In this document: positions 8,999-18,017 of the stretch, piece by piece
Position numbering within the stretch: the first letter of the stretch is position 1
Layout: each line of letters opens with the position of its first letter
Assembly: GCF_020215645.1 (NCBI RefSeq)
Contig: NZ_CP084058.1
Span: 11,524,501 to 11,588,500, forward strand
Direction of reading: 5' to 3'
From: Nonomuraea gerenzanensis
GTDB lineage: Bacteria; Actinomycetota; Actinomycetes; Streptosporangiales; Streptosporangiaceae
DNA: 64,000 bases
The notes under the pieces: model-generated
Databases searched by the model: none
What the model saw: only the letters and a program-made list of their open reading frames with translations
What the model was told of the DNA's origin: nothing
Made by a program: the position numbers and the translations under genes

Positions 8999-9155
8999 GA
9001 CGGCGCCTCCTCTTTCACTAGAGATTAGGCAGCTCGGCACGCCCCGGACATCCGGCGGGAAGGAATATTCGCGATAGCTTTCCCGGAAGACAAGATGATG
9101 CCTGACCTGGGCTTACTCTAAGCATTCGCTCAGGTTGACCCCCTAGCGTGACCGG

Positions 9156-10442
9156 GTGTCCATCAACCTGGCAGACCTGAGAGCCGACGGCGGGCCGCGG
9201 GCCGGCGTCCCGGCGCAACCGCCCCCGTCCACCCGCAGGCACACCTGGCTGGACGCCCTGCGCGGCGTGGCCGTGCTCGCCGTGCTCTTCGAGCACCTGC
9301 TGGACCCGCTCTTCCCCGAGGTCCGCTCGGCCGTCAGCCCGTGGTTCGACTTCGGACAGTACGGCGTGATGGTGTTCTTCCTGGTCAGCGGCTACGTGGT
9401 GCCGGCGTCGCTGGAGCGGCGCGGCAGCGTCGGCGGGTTCTGGCTGGGCCGGTTGTTCCGCCTGTACCCGCTGTGGATCCTCGTGGCGGTCGCCGGGACC
9501 CTCTTCGGCCTGCTGCCCGTGTACACGGAGCTGCCCGCGCAGCTCGCCGGGCAGCCGGTGACGGCCGGGCTGGCCCACCTGACCATGCTGCAGGACTTCC
9601 TGCAGCTGCCCAGCGTCGTCAACGTGTTCTGGACACTCTCCTACGAGATGGTGTTCTACCTCCTCGTGACGGCGATCTTCGTCTGCGCGCCGCACCGGCC
9701 GCGCACCACCGGCACCCTCGTCGTGGTGACGGCGGCCGTGCTCGCAGGCGGGCTGCTGCCCGCCGGCGCCCTGTCACGCGGCCTCGGCGTCGAGGCCGTC
9801 GTGCTGATCGCCACCACCGTGCTGGTGGCCGGGCTCGCCGCGGTCCTGGTAGGCGGCCGGCGCGTACGGCTGGCCGGCGCGGTCGCCCTGGCCGTACCGG
9901 CCGTCGTGCTGATCGGCTGCAACAGCCGGATCGGAGCGTGGCAGAGCCTGGCCATCGTGGCCACCATGTTCGCGGGGACGGCGCTGCACCGGCTGGACCA
10001 GGGGCAGCTGCCCCGCAACGCGAGGTGGGCGGTCGGGCTGGTGCCTGTGGTGTGCGTCGCCGCCGCGCTGTGGTTCGGCCCCGGGTGGGGGATGCCGCAG
10101 GAGCAGGCGCTGGCGTTCCGGTGGAGCTGGTCGGCGGCCGTGGTGGCGGCCTGGCTGACCTTCGTGGCCTTCCGGCTGCTGCCGGTCGCCCTGCCCCGCC
10201 TGCTCGTGCGGCTCGGGCTGATCAGCTACTCCGTCTACCTGCTGCATCCGCTGGCCGTGCAGGTGTTGCGGCGGCTGGTCCCGTACCCGGGGCTGGTCTC
10301 ACTGCCGGCGCGGGTCGCCTGGTCGATGGGGCTGGCGGGCGTGGTCGTCGCCGTCGGCACCCTGAGCTACCGGTGCGTCGAGCTGCCGGCGCAGGGGGTG
10401 GGCCGCCGCCTGATCCGCGCCAGGACACGGCCGCGTGCGTGA
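9156..10442 (+). CDS. Acyltransferase 3 family membrane protein
   Basis: A 428-aa protein with about ten membrane helices. The N-terminal motif WLDALRGVAVLAVLFEHL (30-47) carries the conserved Arg and His of acyltransferase-3 (OafA/NodX-like) enzymes, which transfer acyl groups to sugars at the membrane; VFFLVSGYVVPASLERR and FRLYPLW are also family-typical. The GTG start is tentative, with no clear SD. It ends 3 bp from the convergent SDR gene. Confidence 0.85.
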   Translation: MSINLADLRADGGPRAGVPAQPPPSTRRHTWLDALRGVAVLAVLFEHLLDPLFPEVRSAVSPWFDFGQYGVMVFFLVSGYVVPASLERRGSVGGFWLGRLFRLYPLWILVAVAGTLFGLLPVYTELPAQLAGQPVTAGLAHLTMLQDFLQLPSVVNVFWTLSYEMVFYLLVTAIFVCAPHRPRTTGTLVVVTAAVLAGGLLPAGALSRGLGVEAVVLIATTVLVAGLAAVLVGGRRVRLAGAVALAVPAVVLIGCNSRIGAWQSLAIVATMFAGTALHRLDQGQLPRNARWAVGLVPVVCVAAALWFGPGWGMPQEQALAFRWSWSAAVVAAWLTFVAFRLLPVALPRLLVRLGLISYSVYLLHPLAVQVLRRLVPYPGLVSLPARVAWSMGLAGVVVAVGTLSYRCVELPAQGVGRRLIRARTRPRA

Positions 10443-10445
10443 TCG

Positions 10446-11201
10446 TCAGCCTGCCAGGCCGGTGGCGGTGGCGACCAGGCCGCCGTCGATGATCAGGTCC
10501 TGGCCGTTGACGTACGCGGCCTCGTCCGAGGCGAGGAAGGCCATCGCGGCGGCGACGTCCTCCGCGGTGCCGAGGCGGCCCGCGGGCACGGCGGCCAGCA
10601 CGGCGGTCGCGGCCTCGGCGGAGATGTTGTCGTGGTACATCGGGGTCTCGATGTAGCCGGGGCTGACCGAGTTGACCCTGATCCGCCTGGGCGCCAGGTC
10701 GGCCGCGAGCGTGTGCGCCAGGTTGTGCACCGCCGCCTTGGTCGCCGCGTAGATCGAGGCGCCGGGCAGGCCGCGGTGCAGCGTCCACGACGCGTTGATC
10801 ACGATCGCCCCGCCGTCCGCCAGCAGCGGCAACGTCTTGTGGACGGTGAAGAACACGCCCTTGAAGTTGATCGTCACGATGCGGTCGAACTCGGCCTCGG
10901 TGACCTCGCCGAACGAGGCGACGCCCGCGTTGGCGAACACCACGTCCAGCCGCCCGTACCGGTCGCGGATCGTGGCGGTCAGCTCGTCCAGGCCGGCGAG
11001 GTCCGCGACGTCGCCGCGCACCGCCAGCACGCGGTCGCTCGCGCCCAGTTCGTCCAGTGCGGCGTCCAGCCGCGTCTTGTCCCTGCCCGTGATGACCACG
11101 TGCGCGCCCTCGCCGAGGAGCCGGCGCGCGGCGGCCAGCCCCATGCCGCTGGTGCCGCCGGTGATGAGTGCGATCTTGCCGTCGAAACGTGCGTTCGTCA
11201 T
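10446..11201 (-). CDS. SDR family oxidoreductase
   Basis: A 251-aa classical short-chain dehydrogenase. TGGTSGMG (14-21) binds NADP(H), NAG occurs in VVFANAGVAS, catalytic Ser in INASW, and Tyr/Lys in YAATK. The late PGYIETPMY and NGQDLIIDGG segments are family-standard. It lies 44 bp downstream of the XRE regulator on the same strand. Regulators of that type often control an adjacent SDR, so this is a probable target. Confidence 0.9.
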   Translation of the reverse strand: MTNARFDGKIALITGGTSGMGLAAARRLLGEGAHVVITGRDKTRLDAALDELGASDRVLAVRGDVADLAGLDELTATIRDRYGRLDVVFANAGVASFGEVTEAEFDRIVTINFKGVFFTVHKTLPLLADGGAIVINASWTLHRGLPGASIYAATKAAVHNLAHTLAADLAPRRIRVNSVSPGYIETPMYHDNISAEAATAVLAAVPAGRLGTAEDVAAAMAFLASDEAAYVNGQDLIIDGGLVATATGLAG

Positions 11202-11245
11202 GGGGATCAGCCTGCCGACCCGCGCCCGGGCGAGACAGTGCGTGC

Positions 11246-12085
11246 TCAGCCTGGGTCTGACACCACCACCTTGGCCAGGCGGTCGCCGGTGCCGGGCAGC
11301 GGGTTGTACAGCTCCAGGTGCCAGTCGGGCCGGTCGGCCACGGTCAGCGTCGTCATCTCGAAGAACAGGTCCCCGGCGGCGGGGTGACGCACCGCCTTCA
11401 CCGCCTGGACGGGGGCGCCCACCTGGTGCCGGGCCCAGAGCTCGGCGAACTCGGGGCTGACCGAGCTGAGGTCGTCCACCAGCCGGCCGAACTCGGGGTC
11501 GCCGGGCGCGTGCCCCGCGTCGGCGCGGAAGGCGGCGACCACGGCGGGCGCGACCGCGTCCCACTGCACGTGCATGCCGCGGTAGCGGGCGTTGGTGAAG
11601 AACGAGACCAGGCAGTTGTGATCGAGGTCGTCGTAGCCGAACACCGCGCGCGTCGCCTCGTTGACCGCCAGCAGGTTCCAGCGGCTGTCGCGCAGGATCG
11701 CCGGCCGTGGCGTCCACGCGTCGAGCAGGCGGCGCAGCTCCGGGGTGACCTCCGCGCCCGGGCCCTCGGCGGCGCGCGGCGGGTTGAGCCCGGCCAGCAG
11801 GTACAGGTGCGCGCGCTCCGGCTCGGTCAGCCGCAGCGCCCGCCCGACGGCGTCGAGCACCTCGGCGGAGACGTTGATGTCGCGGCCCTGCTCCAGCCAC
11901 GTGTACCAGGACACGCCGACCCCCGCCAGCACGGCGACCTCCTCGCGCCGCAGCCCGGGTGTCCTGCGCCGGCCCGCGGTCACCATGCCGACGTCGCCGG
12001 GGGCGACCCGCGCCCGGCAGGCACGCAGGAAGTCGCGGAGCTGCTCGCGGCGCCGCTGCCGCGCCTCAGGGGACTCTCTGGTCAT
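11246..12085 (-). CDS. XRE-type HTH regulator with MmyB-like ligand domain
   Basis: A 279-aa regulator. The HTH reads RRTPGLRREEVAVLAGVGVSWYTWLEQGR (about 39-67), the signature of the actinobacterial MmyB/PF17765-type group, followed by a PAS-like ligand domain (RPAILRDSRWNLLAVNEA). Such proteins are thought to bind fatty acids or other small ligands. The chosen ATG starts MTRESPEARQ. It diverges from the P450 gene across 67 bp and precedes the SDR gene. Confidence 0.88.
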   Translation of the reverse strand: MTRESPEARQRRREQLRDFLRACRARVAPGDVGMVTAGRRRTPGLRREEVAVLAGVGVSWYTWLEQGRDINVSAEVLDAVGRALRLTEPERAHLYLLAGLNPPRAAEGPGAEVTPELRRLLDAWTPRPAILRDSRWNLLAVNEATRAVFGYDDLDHNCLVSFFTNARYRGMHVQWDAVAPAVVAAFRADAGHAPGDPEFGRLVDDLSSVSPEFAELWARHQVGAPVQAVKAVRHPAAGDLFFEMTTLTVADRPDWHLELYNPLPGTGDRLAKVVVSDPG

Positions 12086-12152
12086 ACGCCACGGTAATCG
12101 TCGCCGGGTTATAGTCAGGACACTTTCCATCTTCCAGGCGAAGGTGACGGGC

Positions 12153-13379
12153 ATGTCGCTGGGCGAGCTGTACGAACCGCTGCACAAGCACCACGCCGAT
12201 CCTTACCCCTTCTACGAGCGGGCCCGCCGTGAGGAGCCGCTGTTCTACTCCCCGGTGATCGGGGCCTGGGTCGTGACGAAGATGGCCGACGTACGCCGGA
12301 TCCTGCGTGACGACAACCGGTACTCCTCGGCCAACACGCTGCGGCCGTACTCGCCGTTCCCGCCGGCGCTCCTCGCGGAGCTGGAGAAGGGCTTTCCGAA
12401 CCTCGGCTCGTACATCACGATGGACGGCGAGGAGCACCGGCGGCTGCGGGCCCCCGCGGCGGCGGCGCTCAGCCCCGAACGGGTGGCCGCGGCCGAGCCG
12501 TACATCACCGAACGCGCCTCCCAGCTCATCGACGGCTTCGCCAAGGACGGCGAGGTCGAGTTCATGGCCGGGTACGCCAACCGGCTGCCGGTGGACGTGA
12601 TCGCCCGGCTGGTCGGGTTCGCCGAAGAAGACGCCGTGGCGTTCGGTGACGACAGCCGGGCGGCGGCGGCCGTCGGGATGGGGCACCGGTTCAGCTCGGA
12701 GGCGGAGCAGGTCGCGTGCGCCCAGGCGTGGGTGCGCTTCCAACGGCTCATCGAGCGGTACGTGCTCGACCGCCGCGCCGCGCCCAGGAACGACCTGATC
12801 AGCGACTACCTCGCCGCGTTCGCCCCCGGTGACCGGCCGCTCGCCTTCGAGGAGATGGCCGAGCTGGTCGGCCTGGTGCTGAGCGTCGCCCTGCCGGGCC
12901 ACATCACCACCTCGGCGCTGCTCGGCAACGGCCTGCTGCGGCTGCTGTCCGAGCCGGACCAGTGGCGGCTGCTGTGCGAGCGGCCCGACCTCGCGCCAAA
13001 CGCGGCCGAGGAGATCGCCCGCTTCGACACCCCCACCCACCTCTTCCTGCGGGTCTCCACCACCGACACCAGCGTCGGCGGGCGGGACTTCCCGGCCGGC
13101 ACCGAGTTCGCCCTGTGCCTGGCCTCCGCCAACCGGGACGAGGACGCCTTCGACCGGGCCGAGACCTTCGACATCACCCGGCCGCCGCACGCCAACGTGG
13201 TCTTCGGCCAGGGGCCGCACTACTGCCCCGGGGCGGGCCTGGCGCGCCGCCAGATCGAGATCTCGCTGCGGCTGCTCGCCGAGCGCCTGCCCGGGCTCCG
13301 CCTCGTCCCGGGGCAGCGGATCGAGTACCGCGGCACGCTGGACCACCGGGGGCCGCTCGCGCTCAAGCTCCAGTGGTGA
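12153..13379 (+). CDS. Cytochrome P450
   Basis: A 408-aa soluble bacterial P450. The heme-Cys motif FGQGPHYCPG is at about 350-359, the I-helix segment LPGHITT at about 247-253 (Pro where Ala is usual in AGxxTT), and the ExxR motif appears as EIAR. The ERR-triad region and HLFLRV are present. The substrate is unknown. GTG at 12144 is an alternative start three codons upstream; ATG is preferred for its GAAGG spacing. Divergent promoter with the XRE gene; TTATAGT near 12110 could be a -10. Confidence 0.92.
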   Translation: MSLGELYEPLHKHHADPYPFYERARREEPLFYSPVIGAWVVTKMADVRRILRDDNRYSSANTLRPYSPFPPALLAELEKGFPNLGSYITMDGEEHRRLRAPAAAALSPERVAAAEPYITERASQLIDGFAKDGEVEFMAGYANRLPVDVIARLVGFAEEDAVAFGDDSRAAAAVGMGHRFSSEAEQVACAQAWVRFQRLIERYVLDRRAAPRNDLISDYLAAFAPGDRPLAFEEMAELVGLVLSVALPGHITTSALLGNGLLRLLSEPDQWRLLCERPDLAPNAAEEIARFDTPTHLFLRVSTTDTSVGGRDFPAGTEFALCLASANRDEDAFDRAETFDITRPPHANVVFGQGPHYCPGAGLARRQIEISLRLLAERLPGLRLVPGQRIEYRGTLDHRGPLALKLQW

Positions 13380-13388
13380 GGGGGCGGG

Positions 13389-14222
13389 TCAGGGCTTGCG
13401 GGCCACGCCGCCCGCGATGCAGTTGCCCGCCAGGTCGAGTGGGCGCTTGACGGGCCCCTCCGGGCGCCACTCCGGCAGGTGCACCACGCCGGGCTCGACC
13501 AGCTCCAGCCCGTCGAAGAAGCGGGTGATCTCCTCCAGGTCGCGGGCCCGGCCGGTGCCCAGCATGGACAGCAGCACCCCTTCCAGCGCCCGCACCTCGG
13601 GCGCGCACGAGCAGAAGTGGGTGAGCTGCAGGTAGCTGCCCGGGGCCAGGCACGCCTTGTAGGTGTCCACCAGCTCCGCCGGGCCCTCGTCGTCGCCGAG
13701 GTGGTGCACCACGGCGACCAGCAGCAGCCCGATCGGGCGGGAGAAGTCGAGGAAGCCCGCCACCTTGGGGTGGTTGAAGATGGCGTCGGGCTCGCGCATG
13801 TCGGCGGTGATGACCCGGGTGTCGGCGTTGGTCTGCAGGAGCGCGCGGGCGTGGGCGAGCACGATGGGATCGTTGTCGACGTAGACGACGCGGGCGGCCG
13901 GGTTGATCCGCTGGGCGACCGAGTGCGTGTTGTCCATCGTGGGCAGGCCGGAGCCGACATCGAGGAACTGGTCGATGCCCTGCTCCGTCATGAACTTGAC
14001 GCCCCTGAACAACATCGCCCGGTTGTTCCGCGCGCCACCGCCGCCGTCGGGGAAGTGCTTCATCCCCTCCGCCGCGATCGCCCGGTCCACCGCGAAGTTG
14101 TCCTTGCCGCCCAGGAAGGCGTCGTAGACGCGGGCGATGCTGGGTTTGCTGGTGTCGATCTCCGGAGGCAGGTAGTCCGGGTCCTGATGGGTCCAGATCC
14201 GCTCAGTGGACGCCTCGCTCAT
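13389..14222 (-). CDS. SAM-dependent methyltransferase, PF04672 (DUF574) type
   Basis: A 277-aa protein of an actinobacteria-restricted methyltransferase family. Family marks are PSIARVYDAFLGGKDNFAVDR near 27-47, FLDVGSGLPTMDNTH (SAM site), ARVVYVDNDPIVLAHAR and the ending GLELVEPGVVHLPEWRP. No substrate is established that I know of. A paralogue is at 45825-46607. It converges on the P450 with a 9-bp gap. Confidence 0.9.
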   Translation of the reverse strand: MSEASTERIWTHQDPDYLPPEIDTSKPSIARVYDAFLGGKDNFAVDRAIAAEGMKHFPDGGGGARNNRAMLFRGVKFMTEQGIDQFLDVGSGLPTMDNTHSVAQRINPAARVVYVDNDPIVLAHARALLQTNADTRVITADMREPDAIFNHPKVAGFLDFSRPIGLLLVAVVHHLGDDEGPAELVDTYKACLAPGSYLQLTHFCSCAPEVRALEGVLLSMLGTGRARDLEEITRFFDGLELVEPGVVHLPEWRPEGPVKRPLDLAGNCIAGGVARKP

Positions 14223-14362
14223 GGTCACCTTCCGCCGTGGCCCAGTGATCGGCATCGATGCGTGCGGCGAGCATAGCGAGCATGCCCCGAATGCACAGCT
14301 TCACGTGAAACTTTCACCCCGCAGGGCACACGCCGATCTCTTGCGCGCGGGTTGATCATTCT

Positions 14363-14387
14363 CCTAAGTTAGGGGCCGTAACTTAGG
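14363..14387. promoter_or_regulatory. TetR-type operator overlapping the ribosome binding site
   Basis: Perfect 9-bp inverted repeat CCTAAGTTA / TAACTTAGG with a 7-bp spacer. Its right arm runs into the SD GGGGAGG (14386-14392) of the following tetR gene, so binding would block transcription start or early elongation. Autoregulation is inferred. Confidence 0.65.
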
Positions 14388-14400
14388 GGAGGATCACCCA

Positions 14401-15051
14401 GTGAAGACGGGCGGGCGCACGGCCAGCTTCACGCGCGAGGACGTGATCGAGGCCGGCACCCGCATCGGCCTCGTCCGGCTCAGCATGCAGAGCGTCGCCG
14501 ACGCGCTCGGCGTCACGACGGCGGCGCTCTACCGGCACGTGTCCAGCCGCTCCGAGCTGGAGACCCTGGTCGGCGAGGCGATTCTGGCCGAGCTGACGCT
14601 CGTCGACGACCCCGCCGACCCACCCGCAGCCCACCTGGCCGGCTTCGCCATGCAGTTGCGGCGCTTCACGCTCGGCCATCCGGGCACGGCGCAGTACCTG
14701 CAGCGGCTGTTCCCGCGCGGGCCGTCGGGCCTGCGGCTGCTGGAGCATCAGATCCTCGCCCTGGGCCGGCGCGGCTACGACCCGGCCGCGGCCGTCGCGC
14801 TCTCCTCAGCGATGGCCACCATGGCCATCGGTGCCACCGTGGCCGAGCAGGATCGGGCGAGCCTGCTCGACACGCCGGCCGCCGAGCAGGCGCTGGCGGT
14901 GATGGCCGGCTCCGAGCTGCTGCGGCAGGCCCGCGTCGGCATCCCCGAGCACACCGCGGAGGACTACTTCATGTTCATCATCTCAGCGGCCGCCGAGGGG
15001 CTGGTCGCCCGGCTCCCACCCGGCCATCCGATCCCGAGGCTGGCGCCCTGA
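14401..15051 (+). CDS. TetR family transcriptional regulator
   Basis: A 216-aa protein. HTH: FTREDVIEAGTRIGLVRLSMQSVADALGVTTAALYRHVSS, with the ALYRHV recognition helix typical of TetR_C-type regulators that control efflux or catabolic genes. GTG start 8 bases after GGGGAGG. Its operator at 14363-14387 suggests autoregulation; no obvious target gene adjoins it, since the upstream gene is a divergent methyltransferase and the downstream gene a kinase. Confidence 0.88.
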   Translation: MKTGGRTASFTREDVIEAGTRIGLVRLSMQSVADALGVTTAALYRHVSSRSELETLVGEAILAELTLVDDPADPPAAHLAGFAMQLRRFTLGHPGTAQYLQRLFPRGPSGLRLLEHQILALGRRGYDPAAAVALSSAMATMAIGATVAEQDRASLLDTPAAEQALAVMAGSELLRQARVGIPEHTAEDYFMFIISAAAEGLVARLPPGHPIPRLAP

Positions 15052-15071
15052 ACGCCGCCGGGCACGACGCG

Positions 15072-15142
15072 GGAGCTCCGATGCCCGAGCCCATGAGCCT
15101 GCCCGACGCGGAGGAGCTCCGATGCCCGAGCCCATGAGCCTG
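15072..15142 (+). repeat. Tandem duplication of a translation start region
   Basis: A 30-bp block (SD GGAG, ATG and the first codons of the kinase gene) occurs at 15072-15101 and again at 15113-15142, offset 41 bp. Because 41 is not a multiple of three, the first copy opens an 18-codon upstream frame (15081-15137) whose TGA overlaps the Met-5 codon of the kinase as ATGA. Confidence 0.85.
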
Positions 15143-16756
15143 CTACCCGACGACCCCGCCGAGGTCGGGCCGTACCGGCTGGAGGGCCGGCTCGGCGCCG
15201 GCGGGCAGGGCACGGTCTACACGGCGCGCGGCCCCGGCAGCGCGCTCGTCGCGGTCAAGCTGCTGCACTCGCACCTGATCGCCGACGACGAGGCCAGGAA
15301 CCGGTTCCTGCGCGAGGTCCAGACGGCCAAGCGGGTGGCGCCGTTCTGCACGGCACAGCTGCTCGACTCCGGCTTCGCGGGCGTCAGGCCGTACATCGTC
15401 AGCGAGTACGTGGACGGGCCGTCACTGCAGGACTCCGTCAGGGAGAGCGGGCCGCGCGGCGCGGCGGCGCTGCAGCGGCTGGCGATCAACACCGCGACGG
15501 CGCTTGCCGCCATCCACGCGGCCGGGGTGGTGCACAGGGACTTCAAGCCGGGCAACGTGCTGCTGGGTCCCGACGGGCCGGTGGTGATCGACTTCGGCAT
15601 CGCCAAGGCCCTGGACCTGAGCCAGTCGGTCGTCAGCAGCCAGCCCATCGGGAGCCCCGCGTACATGGCGCCCGAGCAGATCGCCGACGAGGACGTGGGG
15701 CCTGCCGCCGACCTGTTCGCCTGGGCCGCGACCATGTACTACGCGGCCACCGGGCGGCGAGCCTTCCCCGGCGACTCCATTCCCGCGACCCTGCACTCCG
15801 TGTTGCGGAGCGAGCCTGATCTGGGTGGGGTGGAGGGGCGGTTGCGGCGGCTGCTGGAGGAGTGCCTGGCCAAGGACCAGGCCCTGCGGCCCACGGCCGC
15901 CCAGGTGGTCGAACGCCTGCGCGCCCTGCCCGCGCCCACGTGGCAGAGCGTCCCGCCCTCCGGACTCGCAGGATCGCCCGCACCAGCTGAACCCGCGGGA
16001 TCCTTCAGCCCCGCCGGATATTCCGATCCGCTCGGGCACGGCGGGCACGGCGGGCACGGCGCGCATACCGGGCCGGGCGGGCACCTCGTGAGCGGGCAGG
16101 TTCCCGTTCAGGACACGCTCGCGGGCAACCGGGCCCACCGTCGCGGGCTCGCCCTCGGTGCGGCGAGCGCGGCGCTGATCGTCGCCGCCGGCGCAGGCAT
16201 CGGCGTGTACGCCCTGGCGCCCGCCACCGCCCAGCGGCAGACCGCACAGCAGGCACCGTCCGCCTCGGCCCCGCCCTCGCCCCCCGCGTCCACCCCCTCA
16301 CCCGAGCCCACCGCGTACGAACTGCTCGCCACGAAGAAGCCCGCCAAGACCACGGACCCCACTCCCGCGTCCCCCACCAGGACGCCCCGAAAGTCCGCCT
16401 CCCCCACCCGCGACACCGACTCCACGCCGGGCAGCAGCCCCACCGCCTCGACCAAGAAACCCAGGACGACGCCCAAGCCCACCCGCACATCACCCACCAC
16501 CAGCCGGCCGCCCTCCCCCAAGCCGTCGCTCCAGCCCTCCACGGGCACGGTCACCTGGAACGACGCCAGCGCGTACTGCACGGCGCAGGGGCAGACGATC
16601 ATGTACAGCGCCGGCTGGTCCGGCATGAAGTGCTCGGGCGGGCGGGAGTTCTCGGTGTCGGAGTTGTGCGCCTGGAAGTACCCGGGCTACGAGCAGGCGG
16701 TGGGCGTGCCGCCGGAGAATCCGTGGCTGCTGACGGCCACCTGCAACCTGTCCTGA
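15122..16756 (+). CDS. Transmembrane Ser/Thr protein kinase with Cys-containing outer domain
   Basis: A 544-aa receptor kinase. Glycine loop GRLGAGGQGTVY (22-33), Lys46, HRDFKPGN (138-145), DFG (157-159) and YMAPEQ are intact. A His/Gly tract HGGHGGHGAH near 303-312 comes from a 9-bp tandem repeat. One membrane helix at about 342-365 is followed by a long Ser/Thr/Pro/Lys stalk and a 65-residue outer domain with four Cys (WNDASAYC, MKCSGG, SELCAW, TATCNLS), probably two disulfides, likely the sensor. The start could be Met-1 at 15122 or Met-5 at 15134; the upstream frame in the duplicated leader may couple to the latter. Confidence 0.9.
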   Translation: MPEPMSLLPDDPAEVGPYRLEGRLGAGGQGTVYTARGPGSALVAVKLLHSHLIADDEARNRFLREVQTAKRVAPFCTAQLLDSGFAGVRPYIVSEYVDGPSLQDSVRESGPRGAAALQRLAINTATALAAIHAAGVVHRDFKPGNVLLGPDGPVVIDFGIAKALDLSQSVVSSQPIGSPAYMAPEQIADEDVGPAADLFAWAATMYYAATGRRAFPGDSIPATLHSVLRSEPDLGGVEGRLRRLLEECLAKDQALRPTAAQVVERLRALPAPTWQSVPPSGLAGSPAPAEPAGSFSPAGYSDPLGHGGHGGHGAHTGPGGHLVSGQVPVQDTLAGNRAHRRGLALGAASAALIVAAGAGIGVYALAPATAQRQTAQQAPSASAPPSPPASTPSPEPTAYELLATKKPAKTTDPTPASPTRTPRKSASPTRDTDSTPGSSPTASTKKPRTTPKPTRTSPTTSRPPSPKPSLQPSTGTVTWNDASAYCTAQGQTIMYSAGWSGMKCSGGREFSVSELCAWKYPGYEQAVGVPPENPWLLTATCNLS

Positions 16757-16834
16757 TGATTCACCCGTTTAGTCCCGTTCTGGTGCGGTAGGGGCCGCTT
16801 GCTGGCGAAACGTGAACGAGGCGGTCGCATCGGT

Positions 16835-16864
16835 ATGGCCGCCCGGCGCCACAGCAGGAGGTGA
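16835..16864 (+). CDS. Possible 9-codon Arg-rich leader peptide
   Basis: ATG at 16835 encodes MAARRHSRR and stops at TGA 16862-16864, overlapping the GTG of the next gene as GTGA. The SD AGGAGG for that gene lies too close to the GTG for normal initiation, so coupled reinitiation is possible. It may be chance. Confidence 0.25.
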   Translation: MAARRHSRR

Positions 16865-17220
16865 CGATCATCCTCGCGGCATTGGCCATCCCGGTGGCGG
16901 CTCTGCTCGGTCTGATGCTCATGCAACTGCTGGAGGACGTGCTCCTCGCTCCTCCCGCGAACTCCCGAAAACCCGACGCCGCCGAGCAGGCGCCCGCCAC
17001 CGAGCCGGCGCCCGCCGCGGCATCCACTGCATCCATGGCGCCCACTGCGTCCACTGCGTCCACGGCTGTGATCCTCACTCTGCCCGTGCGCCCCTACGCC
17101 TCCGGTCGCGGACGCCCGGCCACGCGACGACCACGGAGCCGCACGCGCGTCGCCGTGTCCGGGGACAACCCCAGGTGCGCCGCGTCGCGGACCCGTCATC
17201 CCCTGACGCGTTCGGCCTGA
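16861..17220 (+). CDS. Small membrane-anchored protein of unknown function
   Basis: A 119-aa product with one N-terminal membrane helix (ILAALAIPVAALLGLMLMQL), then an Ala/Pro/Thr-rich stretch partly built from a short repeat (STAS) and a basic tail. I recognise no domain. The last 25 bases overlap the 3' end of the convergent chorismate mutase gene. The start is uncertain because AGGAG directly abuts the GTG. Confidence 0.5.
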   Translation: MTIILAALAIPVAALLGLMLMQLLEDVLLAPPANSRKPDAAEQAPATEPAPAAASTASMAPTASTASTAVILTLPVRPYASGRGRPATRRPRSRTRVAVSGDNPRCAASRTRHPLTRSA

Positions 17221-17879
17221 GCGCGGGCGCAGAGCGGGACGAGCGCGGCACCGAGAGCGTCGCGGTGCAGGCGGTCCAGACCGGTACGCGTCTCCACGGC
17301 GAGCTTGGCGGCGGCCAGACCGGTCCAGCAGCGGCCGGCGGACGCGCGTACCGGTGCGGTCTCCTTGAGCAGGCGCAGCAGCGGCGGCGTGAGCCGGTCG
17401 AGCCGCGGGCGGAGGTCGGTGGCCAGATCGGGGTGGTGGCGGGGGCGCAGCTCCGGATGCGCCCGCCAGCGTGCGTGCAACCCGCGCTGCACCCTCTTGC
17501 CCGCCTCGATCTGCGCCCGGAAGAAGCGCACCCCGGCCTCCGGCGCCAGTCCGGCCCGCGCCGACTGGGCGGCGACCGCCTCCAGCAACTGCCGCTCGCG
17601 TGCGGGATCGGAGATCGGGCGCCCGTCGGCGAACTTGGCCGCCGCCACCTCATCGGCCAGCAGCAGCCGCTGTACGGTCAGGTCCACCAGCTCCATCAGG
17701 CCCGCGGGAGCGCCCACCGCCGACCAGCCGAGCCCACCACGGGCTCCGTCGGCAGGCACCGCGGCCAAGGGGCCCGCGACGGGCACCGTGCGAGCGTCTG
17801 CGGCCGATTCGGCGGCGAGCAGCACCATCGGCACCATCGCCACCACCGCCAGAGACGCGGGTCTCACTACACCGGGCAT
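17196..17879 (-). CDS. Secreted chorismate mutase (AroQ-gamma type)
   Basis: A 227-aa protein converting chorismate to prephenate outside the cytoplasm. A signal peptide (residues about 1-28) precedes an all-helical domain with VDLTVQRLLLADEVAAAKFADGRP and ERQLLEAVAAQSA, matching the exported *MtCM-like group. The pair of Cys in CWTGLAAAK and VPLC corresponds to the disulfide of the mycobacterial enzyme. The start at MPGVVRPAS is chosen because GGGAAGG lies upstream. Why bacteria export this enzyme is unresolved. A second, cytosolic-type chorismate mutase is at 39792-40133. Confidence 0.85.
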   Translation of the reverse strand: MPGVVRPASLAVVAMVPMVLLAAESAADARTVPVAGPLAAVPADGARGGLGWSAVGAPAGLMELVDLTVQRLLLADEVAAAKFADGRPISDPARERQLLEAVAAQSARAGLAPEAGVRFFRAQIEAGKRVQRGLHARWRAHPELRPRHHPDLATDLRPRLDRLTPPLLRLLKETAPVRASAGRCWTGLAAAKLAVETRTGLDRLHRDALGAALVPLCARAQAERVRG

Positions 17880-18017
17880 GACCTTCCCGCCCCCACTAAG
17901 AGTCACGCGACAGTCACAGAATGACACAGACACAGCAGGGGCCGACGCGGAAACGACGAGACGGCGGCTCCGCCCGCGACAAGGGCGAAGGCCGCCGCCT
18001 TAGGGCTGTGGCGCCAG

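Noticed and set aside
16812..17924. Long plus-strand frame over the chorismate mutase gene
   Set aside because: Runs opposite a gene with signal peptide and catalytic motifs; no domain and no usable ribosome site.
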